From NCBI GenBank assembly GCA_026419785.1, contig JAODTK010004154.1:1-64000 (forward strand): a stretch of 64,000 nt of DNA, in the 5' to 3' direction. This stretch comes from Sclerodactyla briareus (lineage: Eukaryota > Echinodermata > Holothuroidea > Dendrochirotida > Sclerodactylidae). Each line of letters starts with the position of its first letter. The first letter of the stretch is position 1. The position numbers and the translations under genes are program-made. Below the pieces are notes generated by a model, which was not told the origin of the DNA, did not search any database, and worked only from the letters and a program-made list of their open reading frames with translations. Of the stretch, positions 11,244-23,499 are shown one piece after another.

Positions 11244-12163
11244 GAAATCTATGGACTGATAATTGCCCCTATTCTACGGACTCCGCAACCGATCACCCTC
11301 GTTATCACCCTACGAATTCATTAGGCCTAACAAGGGATGAACCTTTCTAACACAAATTCTCTTACAGTCTCACTAACACGACTCAATGGCCTCATGGGCC
11401 CACTCCATACCACAACTGTTTAGCACAGATCGGGCGCAAAAATCGAATATTCGAGCCCAGGATTCCAGCCTGCCCCTGCACCATAACCCTGTGCTCCAGC
11501 CCTACGATCCGAGACACTAGATGGTGCACTCGCGACCCCCCGTTTCATTTGCACTTTTCCATTCCTATTAGATTGCTTAAATGTGTTGTGCTAAGAAGGC
11601 CGGAATGACAAAAATTTCCGCTGTCTTTTCCTGCTACTGTATAATACAATAGGCCCATGTATTCAATAACTTAGTCAGATTCTGGCAGATATGATTTTTC
11701 TCCATACTGTCATCTTCAAGTGTGGTGAAATATGGGTAGGCACATGGAGAATTTGGTTTTGTACCCCCCCCCCCCACTACAACAATGCCGGAATCCAACT
11801 GACATTTTCTTAACACTGCCACACAGTTTATATAGGGGATAGGTCCTTCAACATCGTCTCGCCTCATCCATGTAGGCACCAACCGATCGGCCACTGAGAA
11901 TTAATTGTCCAATCGAACTGCTACCTTTTCCATTTTGTTCGTAATTTGTCACATCGCCTTCTTATCCTTCTATTAATCGCGAAGTGACCTGCAAACAGTC
12001 TCCCAAATTATAAGCTACTCGCATAGGCCTCCCTAATTTCAGAAAGAAATTTTTCACATAGGGCCTACAATCGATTCAGTTGAATGAAGAACTATATCCA
12101 CTTGTTTGGGGTCACGCAACCTTCATGACGTACACTTATTCTACCTTTGGTCGAGATTGTCCA

Positions 12164-12246
12164 TGGCGGCGAGTTCCTACGTGCGGCGAGTATTTCTGCG
12201 GCGAGTTGTTTTTGCGGCGAGTTTGTTTTGCGGCGAGTTGACTCGC
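12164..12246. repeat. CTCGCCGCA array, inverted
   Basis: Units of TGCGGCGAG (tgcggcgagtatttc, tgcggcgagttgttt) are the reverse complement of the 10715 array. The pair encloses about 1.4 kb without a recognisable transposase, suggesting the ends of a non-autonomous DNA element. Confidence 0.8.
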
Positions 12247-13436
12247 ATTCTTTCCTGGCCAAACGCCATGGACCCAGTGGTCCAATAGGTTGTGCATGCG
12301 GTTAAAGAACATAATTAATCATGATTGGCTGCGAGATGAACTCTGACTTTTCGCTATCGTAAGTTCACGATATTTTCAGTCATTTGTTCCAATCTCTGAT
12401 CGTTCTCGGTAAGAAGGACTATTTGCTTCTAGTGTTGTAGAGCTCAAGTGTTGGTATGCCGTGGAGGTCGACATCATGTGAAGTGATGGCACTAATGGGA
12501 ATTGAAAGGTGACCATTGATTGCCTTATAAAAAATAGTGAGCCCTCTATTAACACGACGCCTGTTGCGAGGCTTGCCATTCCGCCTCCTTCAGCATATTG
12601 GCAACGACCCCGGGGGACCTAGATTAGAAGTCGTTCAGCAGATCTAGCAGCCCTACGTTGAAACAGATTCCATCCAGAGTATCATCCCAACAGGGTTTGC
12701 GTAGAGGGGCCCCCCTCCCCAACAAGAGGAATTCGAAGGTAGGTTCGCACTAAGGTCTTATAGACTCCTTGACACCTTGTGGGCAATGATGGAAATTCCT
12801 CATAACAAAAGCAAGAGTGCGATTCGCAGTGGCTCCATTTGGTTCACTTGATCATTCCACGAAAGATTACTGGTCAGGATAACACCCAAAAAGGAGTGGC
12901 TTTAAACGGAGTTATAGTCCTTTGAGTTTGTGTATGTAGGATGTGTATTGTTGGCACATTCGATGAGCATCCCATCCATGCAATAATAAATATATACTTG
13001 CACAACCCCGCAACCATACTTTGTTTTCTATTGAAATTCAAACATTAATTTCACTTCGAAAAGCATTTAGGTTATGGAGAGGATTGCTGTAGTGGGTTGG
13101 TACTGTAGGTGTTGAAGGTTGCTTGTGAGAGAAAGACAACGCTAATTGTTGACTTATTTAACAACATGAAACGTTGAAATACATAACATAATTTTCCCGT
13201 TTGTTCATTTGTGATGTCATGTGTTATTGCGCATTTGGGGTTCTTCTTCCCACTTTCCTGCTTATTAGCCCAAACTTAGAACAACGTATTGAAATGAGGT
13301 TTGGACCTATAGATACAGTTTTCCATTCTCCAGGATATAACCTCCGTTCCAAGCCTGCAGTTGTCCTTCAATATAAATGCTACAACCCATTCTAAGTTAG
13401 GCCCTTGGGTCGGGGCTATTCTCGGACTAGGACTGG

Positions 13437-13480
13437 GGCAATGGTGGCCACAAGGATTCCCCTATGGGGGGGGGGGGAAG
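13437..13480. mobile_element. Short copy of the 6836-type terminus
   Basis: ggcaatggtggccacaagga, ttcccc and a 12-base G run resemble gcagtggtggcgccaggatt and ttcccc at 6836. Confidence 0.35.
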
Positions 13481-13628
13481 GGAGGTGGTTGTCTAAATTC
13501 AAGTTCTCCTACAGAGTGGTCCGGGACCGATCAAAGATTTCGAGGCCTTACATACCCTCTATGTCGAATACCTGCTTTTTATGTTTTCATTTTTTTACTT
13601 GGTATCACGAAAAAAAAACATGGCATGT

Positions 13629-14300
13629 TTAAGCGCGTTCCATGCACGCGGTGGGCGGGCGGGCGGCGTTTTGAAGACCGTTTCCATGCACGCGGGCGTT
13701 TTCTCGAGTCAAGCATCTCTTCTCACTTTTCGCGTGTATATGCGCTATATAAGAAACCGATGTAGCCTACTATATATTATTGTTATTATATTGTTGGTAT
13801 TATTGCTTAATATTATTGTACTCTTATTCATTATTAATATTATTATTATGATTGATCAAACACAGGACGCATACTAGTGTTTAAAACCTAAACACCGGTG
13901 TTAATTTCTGAAAACCATCGTTTTAAATGTCAACGATAACGGCCCACTATTAAAACTTCACAAGTTGGGACAGGTTTTGGAGATATAATTAGCAAATACT
14001 TGACAGATCAATGGTGTAAGATGCAAATATGTGTTCAAATAGGGTTGGGCTGTTAAAAAAGAGAAAATTCTGTATAAAATTCATCCCCTAGTGATGAAAC
14101 AGTGAAGTTGTTTGGACATAGTTGGACATATAAAAGTTGTCATCACTCCCCTTAGCGGGATACAAACCGTAAGATTGCAGGGAAATCCCCGGAAATCGAT
14201 TACAAAATTACCACGCGGACATGCAGGCGGGCCGGAAAAATCACTACATGACCGCTTCGAGAAAAAAGCCCGACGCGTGCATGGGGGAAAACGGCTCCAT
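13629..14300. mobile_element. MITE-like element, copy 1
   Basis: Left end ttaagcgcgttccatgcacg (then cggtgggcgggc). The right end, reverse complemented, reads atggagccgttttcccccat (then gcacgcgtcgggc). The interior, including ggacgcatactagtgttta, caccggtgtt and a ttattattatt stretch, aligns over its whole length with 41294-41899. No ORF of significance. Confidence 0.8.
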
Positions 14301-17259
14301 TGAAATTAACGCTGAGCGATTTTTTTTTTTTTGCCTTGTAATTGTTGTTTGCATGGATTGGTGACTGGTGACATGAAATTGTGAGCTTGAAAATGATATT
14401 TTGTTTTATCCATCACACAAAAGATAAAAGTTTGCCTGAGAGAACGTACACTTTGGGCCAGAAAATATTGCCGTTGGAGGTATGCCGTTCGGCGACAGTC
14501 AAGTAGCTAGGGATGGAAGCAGGAACCGTATGACATGAGGTGTCATTATCCCCAATTCCCTATATCCCCACGCCTTTACAGTTGTAACCAGGGCTGCATA
14601 GCCGTATCGCATCGCAATTTGCGCCTCAATTGAGCCCGACTGCGACACACTATGTTTTGGACGCAAAATTGCGATAAGAAAGCTACAAGATCAGGCTGCT
14701 TTTTATAATTCTGCAAACATTAGATCGGCTGGAATGCATTTGCACAGGTCAAAATTAAAGGATGGTAACATAAAAAGTGTGGTAGACCAAGGGTTCTTTT
14801 TTTGTTCAGACAAAAAATGATGTTTTGTTCAGACAAAAACGGAAATAATATCAGCGAGTTAACCGACGTCCTAGGTATTGTTACCATTTCAGAAAGCGCG
14901 ATGTGCTGACACAATTGCATTGCCATACATCGTTCACAATAAGGAGTCGGGTAAAACAGGTAATGAAGGGTCTAATTGTACGGCCACATCATCGAGTAGC
15001 CCCCCTTTTAGTTTCCGACGATATAGCAAAAAATATGACATTTTGCGTACAGTGGTACATGTATAATGGGGCTGGCCAGTGACGGACAATTAGAGAATTC
15101 GTCAATTTTTATAAGATTCCAAATAGCAAAAGAAAATGCACTGGGTCAAGTAGGGTGTGTATATTATAGATCGATCAACTTTTCAAAATGATGGAATTCA
15201 AGGAGGATTGAAGAGTTACAGGACCTCCAGTCGCGATTATCCGATCCTAGTTACATGGCTAAGAAGCGGACGCACTGATGCAGTACGTAACTGATGTATT
15301 CATCCCATGCAGTTCCATTACTATCAGCGCTATCACGAGTTTCCGAAATGAAGCAGCAAAATATGCTACGATGAAGGTCAAAGTCAAAAGCGAGGACTAA
15401 TATCCTCATTCGGCCATTTTTGTGGTAAGTACCCACTGGAATCGGCCCCATTTCGCTGATTGTAATGCCACCCTGATTAAGTTTGCGAAACTTTCTATAT
15501 CGTGTTGACTGGGGTAACGGTGTCGATCGGGAGGAAAAAAGTGTCTGCTTTTTACCTAGGTGTCCGGGACTACCAGGTTATACTCTACAAGTTCCACTAT
15601 GACCATGTGCTATGGTGGGCAAATCACAGTAAAATAACTTTTGAAAAAATCATTTTGCAAATCTTTTAAAAAACATGACATAATCAAAAGAGGAACATGG
15701 AAGTGGGTTAATATCATACTTTAAACAAAGGTTGACACACATTTTCTATGAATTGTCTTCAGGAAGTGGATTTTATTTTCTTAGGCTAAACTTGTTTCCT
15801 GTACAAAGTCAATAAAAGTTAAACAGCCTAGGCTAGGCCTACATTCCTATTTGCCTGTGTGAGATGGTTGTTGATAGTTGTGTGATCTTTTGCATTTTAT
15901 CTTGCAAAATACAACCTTACCTAATTACCCCCATGAAAACATAAAATATGGGTCAGAACAAAAACACTGATAAAGATATTGCCTTTCGGTGGGCTTGGTC
16001 AACTTTTTCGTACAGGTGGCGTTGCAAGATTTAAGAATGAACCTTATGCTTTTCATTTATTTCAGTCAGGCAAACACACTACTCAATTTAGTAGGAGTGT
16101 CATGAGTTCAATACAGAAAAGTATGTGGTCATTGGCGTGATGTTATGACACATCACAACACTGCGCTCTTATTGATGATATTAGTTAAAAATAGATTAGA
16201 TTAGTCCCAAGCTGCGCTCTTTTGAGAAAAACCCTAAAATGCACTCTACTAGAGTTTGGGCTCTTCGAGCAGAGTCGGCCTATGATTTAGTGAGGAATGT
16301 TAATTGCCTTTATATAGCTGTTAGTTCAGTCAAGGAGTGGCATTAGAAAAAAAAAATCTTTTTTTAACTCTTTAAAAGCAATGCTAGTAGGCCTACTATT
16401 GAGGGGTCACGAGGTTTTTGCTAAAAAAAAATGATATTGATTCATTGGGCCCGCCTGCATTTGTGAAAAGCAAAGCACCCATTTTTGAAGAAGTATGTGG
16501 AACCAACGAAATGAGAAGGTGAAGAACCATGATTCGCATCCTGGAATTAGCAAGTGAAAGTAGCATTGATTAATGACACACATTTTTAACGAAGTATGTG
16601 TTAACACACGAAATGATAAAAGTAAACCCAATAATGAAATTGACGGTGAATTGTTTTCCAACTAGCAAGGGTGGGGTGTTTACTGCGTGATTGTCTGATT
16701 GCATTAGAGAAAACATTCAAAAACTGAAACATATGGCTATGTTGGCCATCCCTTAATTCTTCACCATAGAAACAAGGCACAATGTTTACATTTTTTAAAG
16801 TGCTAGGCAAAATTGTTAATTGCGATACAATTGAAAATTTGATTACACTTTTGCTATACAAAACCAAATCCTTACGCGTGCCCGGATTGTAACTTTTGTA
16901 GCAATTGTTTGCAATGTACCGGTAGTCATTACGACAGGGGAAAAATTTGGGGCAAGAGGGAGGCTGTTGTAACTCTTTAGCATACACCCTCCCTATTGTT
17001 AAGAAACTGTGCAATGTGTCACTGTTCGGCGGTATGCATGGATCTAAGATTCGCTATTTGTATTTCTGAAGCCCCACCCCCCCTCCTACTTTCCTTTGAA
17101 AAATTGTGAGGGGGGCATTTCTTCCCCCCCCGCCCTCATATTTTGAACTAGGGTAAACACGGACCAGCACACTAATTGTTTTGTATAGATGGAGTCTGTA
17201 TTGATTGGGAAGGGAAAATGGATATTTTGGCCAACTTTGGCTTGTAGTCACAATAACTC
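14301..17259. other. Non-coding interval
   Basis: AT-rich sequence, with no gene or transposon recognised. Short frames here lack resemblance to known families. Confidence 0.5.
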
Positions 17260-17640
17260 TACCCGTCGGGATGGATCAATCTCAAACAGTACTGTATGTG
17301 AGTTCCCCTTGTTTGGGGGCGGTCCAAAGTAGTCTTAAAATTTGAGTCTCCTTCGATGTGTGGCCATACAGACTGTGTACAAGTAAGGTCGAGGTCACCT
17401 AAGGGGCCAGATGCTATTATCAATTGGTGAAAATTGTCTGATTGCTGTATCCTATAATACTTGACTACTGTAGTGTACAGTACAGTGTATGTATCTGTAT
17501 CAGGGTTATCAGAAATCTTGATCAAGAGTCTCCAAAGGAGGCATAATTGAGCTTCAATTACAAAATGTAAAATTCCATTATTCTTGGTCAGTATTATCAA
17601 ACCCCTTTAGGGTGTCCAGGAATTAAAGGTCAAATTCATT
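17260..17640. repeat. Interspersed repeat, family A copy 1
   Basis: Shares with 18650-19010 the ordered phrases cgatgtgtggccataca, aaggtcgaggtca, aggggc, agagtctccaaagg, gagcttcaat, and attcttggtcagtat. The two copies are about 1.4 kb apart in direct orientation. Confidence 0.7.
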
Positions 17641-17699
17641 GTTGAAGATGTAGCTACAGTGACTATCATGATGGAAATCAACACATTGCTCCTCTTCCC

Positions 17700-18130
17700 G
17701 CTACAGTCGGTATCGTAGGAATCTCATGGAACTGAAATTTGGTTTGCAGCTTTCTTATGGGGAGTACAAGAAGTTGAACCAAGTGTTGTTTTCTGTGTGG
17801 ACTGAGTCAGTTTTAGGAGGAAATTGTAAAATTGTAAAAAAATGGATATTTGCCAATTTTAGCTTGTTAACATGATAACCCAACCCTGCCTGGATGGATG
17901 AAGCTCATACTTGGTATGTAAGTTCCCCTAATGATGCATGACCCTATCGTTTTTTATTCCATGTCAGAAACAACAAAAACGTGGTCCGCGAAGTCAAGAA
18001 GGTAAAGTCTGGGCCTAAGTCCAGAAGTCCTTGTCCAATCAAGCTGAAATTTAGTGTGGCGCTTCCTTATGGGGAGTAAAAGAACCCTATTGTTTGTGGT
18101 CTAGACTGAGGTTATTTTCAGCTCAAACCA
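17700..18130. repeat. Interspersed repeat, family B copies
   Basis: Two partial units: ctgaaatttggtttgcagct and ttcttatggggagta at about 17730-17765, and ctgaaatttagtgtggcgct and tccttatggggagta at about 18050-18080. Related to 1230-1660 and 24235-24310. Confidence 0.6.
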
Positions 18131-18649
18131 GCTTCCAGAAGGCAAAGTTGTGTAACAATGGCACTACATCACAGTAGCCTATTGCTGTAGTCTATTCTGA
18201 ACGCAGAGCTGTACACAGTCACGGTTCGGGAACACTCTTTGCCTCTGGTTTAATGAGCTAGCAACACTAAATTTCCGCATTCACATACCTCAACATCCTG
18301 GTTGGGTGACGATTCTCTCATCTCTTTTTCATGACTTGGTATTACTGATTGCTGTTTGGCATGATGAGACCGATCATCCACGGCTCCACTGTCCTTTTAA
18401 AATATGCGCCAGCCATGACACAAGAGCAGTGTAGGCCCTTGTATAATGTTAGGTGCAACCATCTCTGGCCGCCGTGAGTTGAAGGCGATTACATCGAATT
18501 GGATCTATTCCGTCTCATTGAGCATGTGCTTGAAGAATACCAGGCTCCAGTTCTATTCCTTTATGGCTGTTATCTCATGTTTACAGTCTGGTTCATCTGG
18601 AGTACATCATCACGAGTAGCAGGGAATATGTTCAACTTGTGTTTTCTGT

Positions 18650-19010
18650 GTACGCCTCCTGTATACATACTTGACAAGAGGGACTCTGCAGCCTCTGCAC
18701 ATATCTGTAGAGCTGACATTTAGAGTCCTACGGTGTATGGGAGCTCCTCTTGAGTCACTCCCATGTGTGGCCATACATACAGTGTACAGTAAGGTCAAGG
18801 GTCAAGAAAGGGGCATATATGCTATTATAAATTATGGAAAATTGCCGATGTTGGATGACTGGAGTTATTGACTAAGTTATATGTATCTTTATCAGGGTGA
18901 TCAGAGTCTCTAAAGGGGCATACATGAGCTTCAATATGAGAAAAAATGTAAAAGTCCATTACTCTTGGTCAGTATAATCACACCCAGTGGACGATATACA
19001 GTGATCTATC
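18650..19010. repeat. Interspersed repeat, family A copy 2
   Basis: See 17260-17640; matching phrases include catgtgtggccatacata, cagtaaggtcaagggtca and ccattactcttggtcagtat. Confidence 0.7.
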
Positions 19011-19919
19011 ATTGGAAAAACCACACATTGCTTCTACAAGCTAGGCTAGGTAGGATTATCATGTAGCTACAATCTTGGACATGTCACAAAATAGATGAGA
19101 CACTTGGCAGTAGTTCGAGCAGAGAAGACCTATGTCGATGGTGTGCATGGGTACATGCCCGGGAAACACTTGATCTACATCCCCCACCCCCTTCCCCCTG
19201 AACAGTGTTGCAATTTGTTAACTTCTCCGCTGCAGATAACAACTTTGAACGGGGGAGCGGGAGTGTCCCAAGGTATTTTGTCCAAGATTGTAGGTCAGTG
19301 GTTATAGTGACTCTCGGATGGGGTGACCAGCAAATTACATTCAAAGATCATTCAAAAGGCATAATAAGCTATCATGGTGAAAAATCACAAAATTTTTGCC
19401 TCTACATTATGAATCCAGATAAGTTATGGTATTCTGTAAAAAAATAAATAAATCCTGTGTTGCCCTACAGAATGATTTTAGTACATGGTTAATTTTATCA
19501 TTGATTAGTATACAGGTTTTCAACTTTTCAAGAATTTGAAGTCAGTGGTCATCAGTGTGGTCATACTGTAACAATAACGGTAGGATTTAATGATCAAATA
19601 CAAACCCAAAAGCCCCAGTCACACATTAATGATAATATGTTGACCGATCCGGTGAGCGATAAACTATTGGATTAACTGGAACAATAAAATTGCTGGCCAA
19701 TCAGGAGTTTACATGCGACGTCACAGCCTATTCAGCCGCACGACTCGAGCCACTGTTATCGAGGGCTTTTATCGCTATGTGCGACCACTCTCTGGTAATC
19801 TTTCTCATTGGATTTATAGTTTTCTGATGCATAGAACTGTTCATTCATCAACCTCCACTTCACTTGTCTGGGCCAGTGTTGTTTTCATGTCTTATGAATG
19901 ACAGTAGCCACCAAATACA

Positions 19920-20650
19920 CTGACAACTATGCCAATATTCTCCAGAAGGATCTGAAAACTCTTTTGAGTCCTGAGCAAAAGCATGGGACATGGCATTCAA
20001 TCCATCTACAGTAAATGCTATGTGATGTCAATCAAGCGTAGCCGAGCTGAATCCCATTCTCCTACTCCACCTATGATCCTTTTTTGGAGTGCGTTGTATC
20101 ACAACCTTATCTGTACCTCGGTGTCCTCCTGAACAAAAACTTGTCTTTTTCTACTCACAGTGAAAGGATTTGCTTGAGGGTATTAAAGCAGAACCCTTGG
20201 GTTTCTTTATGGGAATCTGCATTTTGGCCCCCCAGAAGTGTGTGAGCTGGTCGCCTTTACCGCCTCATGCCGCTCAACCCTAGAGTACGCTTCACAAATT
20301 TGGGATCCCCATAAAACATCTGATACTGTATAAAGTAAATTGAAAGAGTTCAAAGAAGAGCTGCGCGTGTGGTGACAAGTGACTCTCATAGACAGTCAAG
20401 TGTGACAGATATTATGAAGTCCTCAAACTGCTTGGGAACCATTTTCTTAAAGGAGGAAGAAAACCAGGCTTGCACTCTTCTATCAAGTTATCATTAGCAT
20501 GGTGGCAGTTCCAAATGAACTGATACTTGATAACCGTGTCCGTAAAATCCAAATCCCCTATAAATATCAAGCCTTCCAGTACTGAGTACAGTTACTACCC
20601 TGGAATGAATTACCATCCCCGGTTAAGGGAACCCCAGTTTTGGAGTGTTC
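19920..20650 (+). pseudogene. LINE reverse-transcriptase C-terminal fragment
   Basis: The + strand reads, with frame changes, LQKDLKTL...GHGIQSIYSKCYVMSIKR, YLGVLLNKNLSFSTHSERIC, ELVAFTASCRSTLEYASQIW, DPHKTSD, a KLERVQRRA-like stretch, TDIMKSLKLLG, and ALLYQVISMVAVPNEL, then YPGMN. This is the post-catalytic region of CR1/jockey-type RTs (the W-x2-xFNxxKC.V block, YLGV, LEYAxxxWxPH, RVQRRAAR, and the final N-x-LP). It ends near 20650. The 5' part (endonuclease and RT core) is absent, which is usual 5' truncation. Confidence 0.8.
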
Positions 20651-23369
20651 AAGGCCAGCCTGCCCATACAGTTATTAGTGTTGCCTGATGCTCACTGTAC
20701 AACATCAGTGTTGTGATACTCAAGAGGGGTTTCAATGAGTACCAAGCAGAAGAAGCAGAAACTCCAATTTGATCATTGTACAGTTTATTGTTACAGTATG
20801 ACCAGGCCTCAAAGACACATGTATCATGAGCTATCACTGAGTTTTGAATGCATACTCTAGGTCTAGTCAGTGCTATACAGGTATTATAATTTGACCATTG
20901 AGAGCCTTGAAATTTTAAGAAATCCAATTAGATGATTGCCAATTTGCACGACTTGCTAAAGTACAGTGTATGCATGTATAACATTTTGCAATGTTTCATG
21001 TGGAGCAGAATTGCTCCTGGCTGCGGATTGAGCTTCTATATACCTTCATTGTGGATTTGTGGTTCTAGTTGGTATTCCTCGCCAGAGCTAAAAAGCACTT
21101 CTATTTTTGTCAGACTGAACATTCTGCAAATCAGTGCACCCAGAATATCATTTTGTGGGTAATTGGTGTCCAATGGGTACATTTGAGAGGCTCAGGAATC
21201 GGTGAATCAAGAATCAAACAGTAGTCACCGTCCAGAATACCTGGATATGAACTCATCTACAGTAGCCTAGTGTAATGATATTAAACGCACATTGCACACA
21301 GCCACACACACATACACACCTGGTAGGCTAACACCAGGCCTAATGTTAACATTATATACATCATATTCATATAGGCTACTATTGGGCATGTTTGCCATGC
21401 ATTTTTGACTATTTTGTATCAATGAAGGGCCAAATCCCAAATTGCCATATCGTGGTGGGACAGAATTTGATAGGTTTAAACACTTACAACCTATTTACTT
21501 GTATCCTCTGTGAATGAATTAATGGTATCACACAAACTGCTCTGGTATAAACTCAAGCTGGGCACAAATGAAAGAGGCATGTAGTGTGTTGTGTTGCCTT
21601 GGTAACAGAAAATTATGCATGTGGTGGGACGGAATGATAAATTTCATGTAATGTGCATACCCCACATATTTGTAATTACTATCAAAAGTTGAATAGTAAA
21701 TGGGTTCTTTCCAGCACTGATAATAGGTCTGACTATTGTTCATTATTTGTGTGAACAATGTTACCCATATTCCACAGCCACCCATAATATTGTATACATA
21801 TATAGGCCTATACATCCCAATATTTATTGATGTTTACAATAAGTATTGCTGAATTTGTTATGCTCCACATCGATTTGTGCTTCCACACCTTGAGAAAAAA
21901 AAAATTGGGGGATGATTCCACACCTTGGGAAAAAGCTGGAGGGGTTACGTATGGGTGATGAACAGTATTTAGGAGGGATGGTAATCTAAGCAGGAGGCAG
22001 ATGTAAAGTGCACTAGCTGTTATCTCTCTCTAGTCAATAATAATAATAATATCTTGTTCTTATATACTGTAGCCTTTTTCCAGGTCGAAGACTTGCTCAA
22101 AGCGCTTTTAATACAGATATTACCCCTGATCATTAGTGACTTCCGTACCATACAGCATCAATGGTACATCTTTCAGCTGCACAAAGTTTTCTTTTAGTTT
22201 GGTTGTTGATCCATGTCTGTTTCTCATCACAAAAAAGGTAAAGTAGATACTACTGAGGCAAAACAAGCCTACAGTATTTATGAATTATAGACAGCTAGAA
22301 TAGACATCTCATTATGAGGAAAAACATCACCATTTTCTCCCTGGCCAACTTGATGCAATCTCTGGGTAAAATCACAGCCTATGTCTTTTTGGGAGTGTGG
22401 TTATAGTCGACTAGCAGTATTGGAGTTGAATCCTGCCAATCCGGAGTCGGAGTCCTTGTGTCTGAGTCCTCGAGTCCCTATTACAACTTGGCAATTCAGC
22501 AAAAATATGTGGTGAACAGTGGTATTAGGTTGATAACAAGTTATGCCCCACGACAGAGTATATTGTAATATTGCTTAGTCATCCCATTGCAAAATTTCAA
22601 TGGCTTTCACACAAACCTGTTTTAGAACTTGAGTCATTGAGGAAGTTCATACCAACAGCCATGTGACTGCAGATTGCATTGTAGCAGTGCCCAAACTAAC
22701 AAATTGAATGCCCTAAACAACCCACTCGATCTCCCCATTTCTCCACTTCTTCCACTGTTTGCAGACTCTGGGACCATGAAAAAAATTCTGAAGCAGTTAA
22801 TATGGCTTAGAAGTATTTGTTCATTGCTTTTCAAGAACATCAACAGTCCCATCATCTTTGCAGATAGGCAAGCATAGTGTAGTCTCATGAGGATGCCACC
22901 TCTGCCGACAGCCATTCAAAAAAGCACAGTCGGTCTCTCAAACACACTATTGGCTATCTTCAAATTTGAAATGAGTGAATTCAGGTGACATTGACAAACA
23001 AGACAGTATTACTGAACTCGCATTTATGATCATCAATGCTGATGTCAGATTTTTGGCAAGATTCTCCCCCCTGAGTTTCAAGATTTTCTGTGGATTTTTT
23101 TGTGCGGGTCCAAGTCGTCAAGTCTCAGTCTGAGTCTGTCAAAATCGGTTTCAGGACCAAACTTGCACTCGAGTCCTGCAACACTGTTGACAAGTGCAAC
23201 AGTGCACTGCCAAAGAGGGGAGGGTGCCTGCAAATAAGTGTATTTTTATTTTATTGTATTGTAATGAAAGTGAGTCAATTTTTATCAATGGATTCAATGT
23301 TTTTTGAAGTGTTTACCAGTGTATAAAAACTAACTGAAATTTTTTGTTCTTCCTTTTGTCTACTTACAG
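20651..23369. other. Interval upstream of the first detected ZDHHC exon
   Basis: Expected to be intron leading to the missing N-terminal exon. I searched by eye for a hydrophobic TM1 segment ending FFxFTCP and found none here. No other gene is seen. A short (taa)n lies near 22037. Confidence 0.5.
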
Positions 23370-23499
23370 ATTACGAGAACTGATCAATGAAGACTTTGAG
23401 ACGTACATTGGGCTGGCAGTCTACGAAGCTCTCATATTTATCATAGTTTTTGCAAATCTCCTTTTAACAAATTTTCGGGATCCAGGGATCTTCCAAAGT
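23370..23499 (+). CDS. ZDHHC5/8-like: ZDHHC exon: second membrane segment and DPG motif
   Basis: The exon follows a pyrimidine-rich acceptor ending in ttacag and ends before gtaagt. It starts with one base of a split codon and then reads about 43 residues beginning LRELINEDFETYIGLAVYEA. A hydrophobic stretch (LIFIIVFANLLL) corresponds to TM2, followed by TNFRDPGIFQ, the DPG motif that precedes the Cys-rich domain in DHHC enzymes (human ZDHHC5 has FMDPGIF at this place). Taken literally, the exon ends in phase 0 while the next exon begins with one leftover base, so the junction is one base out of frame. An indel near the AAA run at 23495-23497 or a misplaced donor would explain it. The preceding exon should encode the start codon and TM1 and should end in phase 2; I did not find it. 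Confidence 0.85.

Noticed and set aside
18499..18723. Hydrophobic frame (VLFLYGCYLMFTVWFIW) as the missing N-terminal ZDHHC exon
   Set aside because: It lacks the KYxP start and FTCP end of TM1 exons, and part of it overlaps an interspersed repeat copy; no phase-2 donor was seen.
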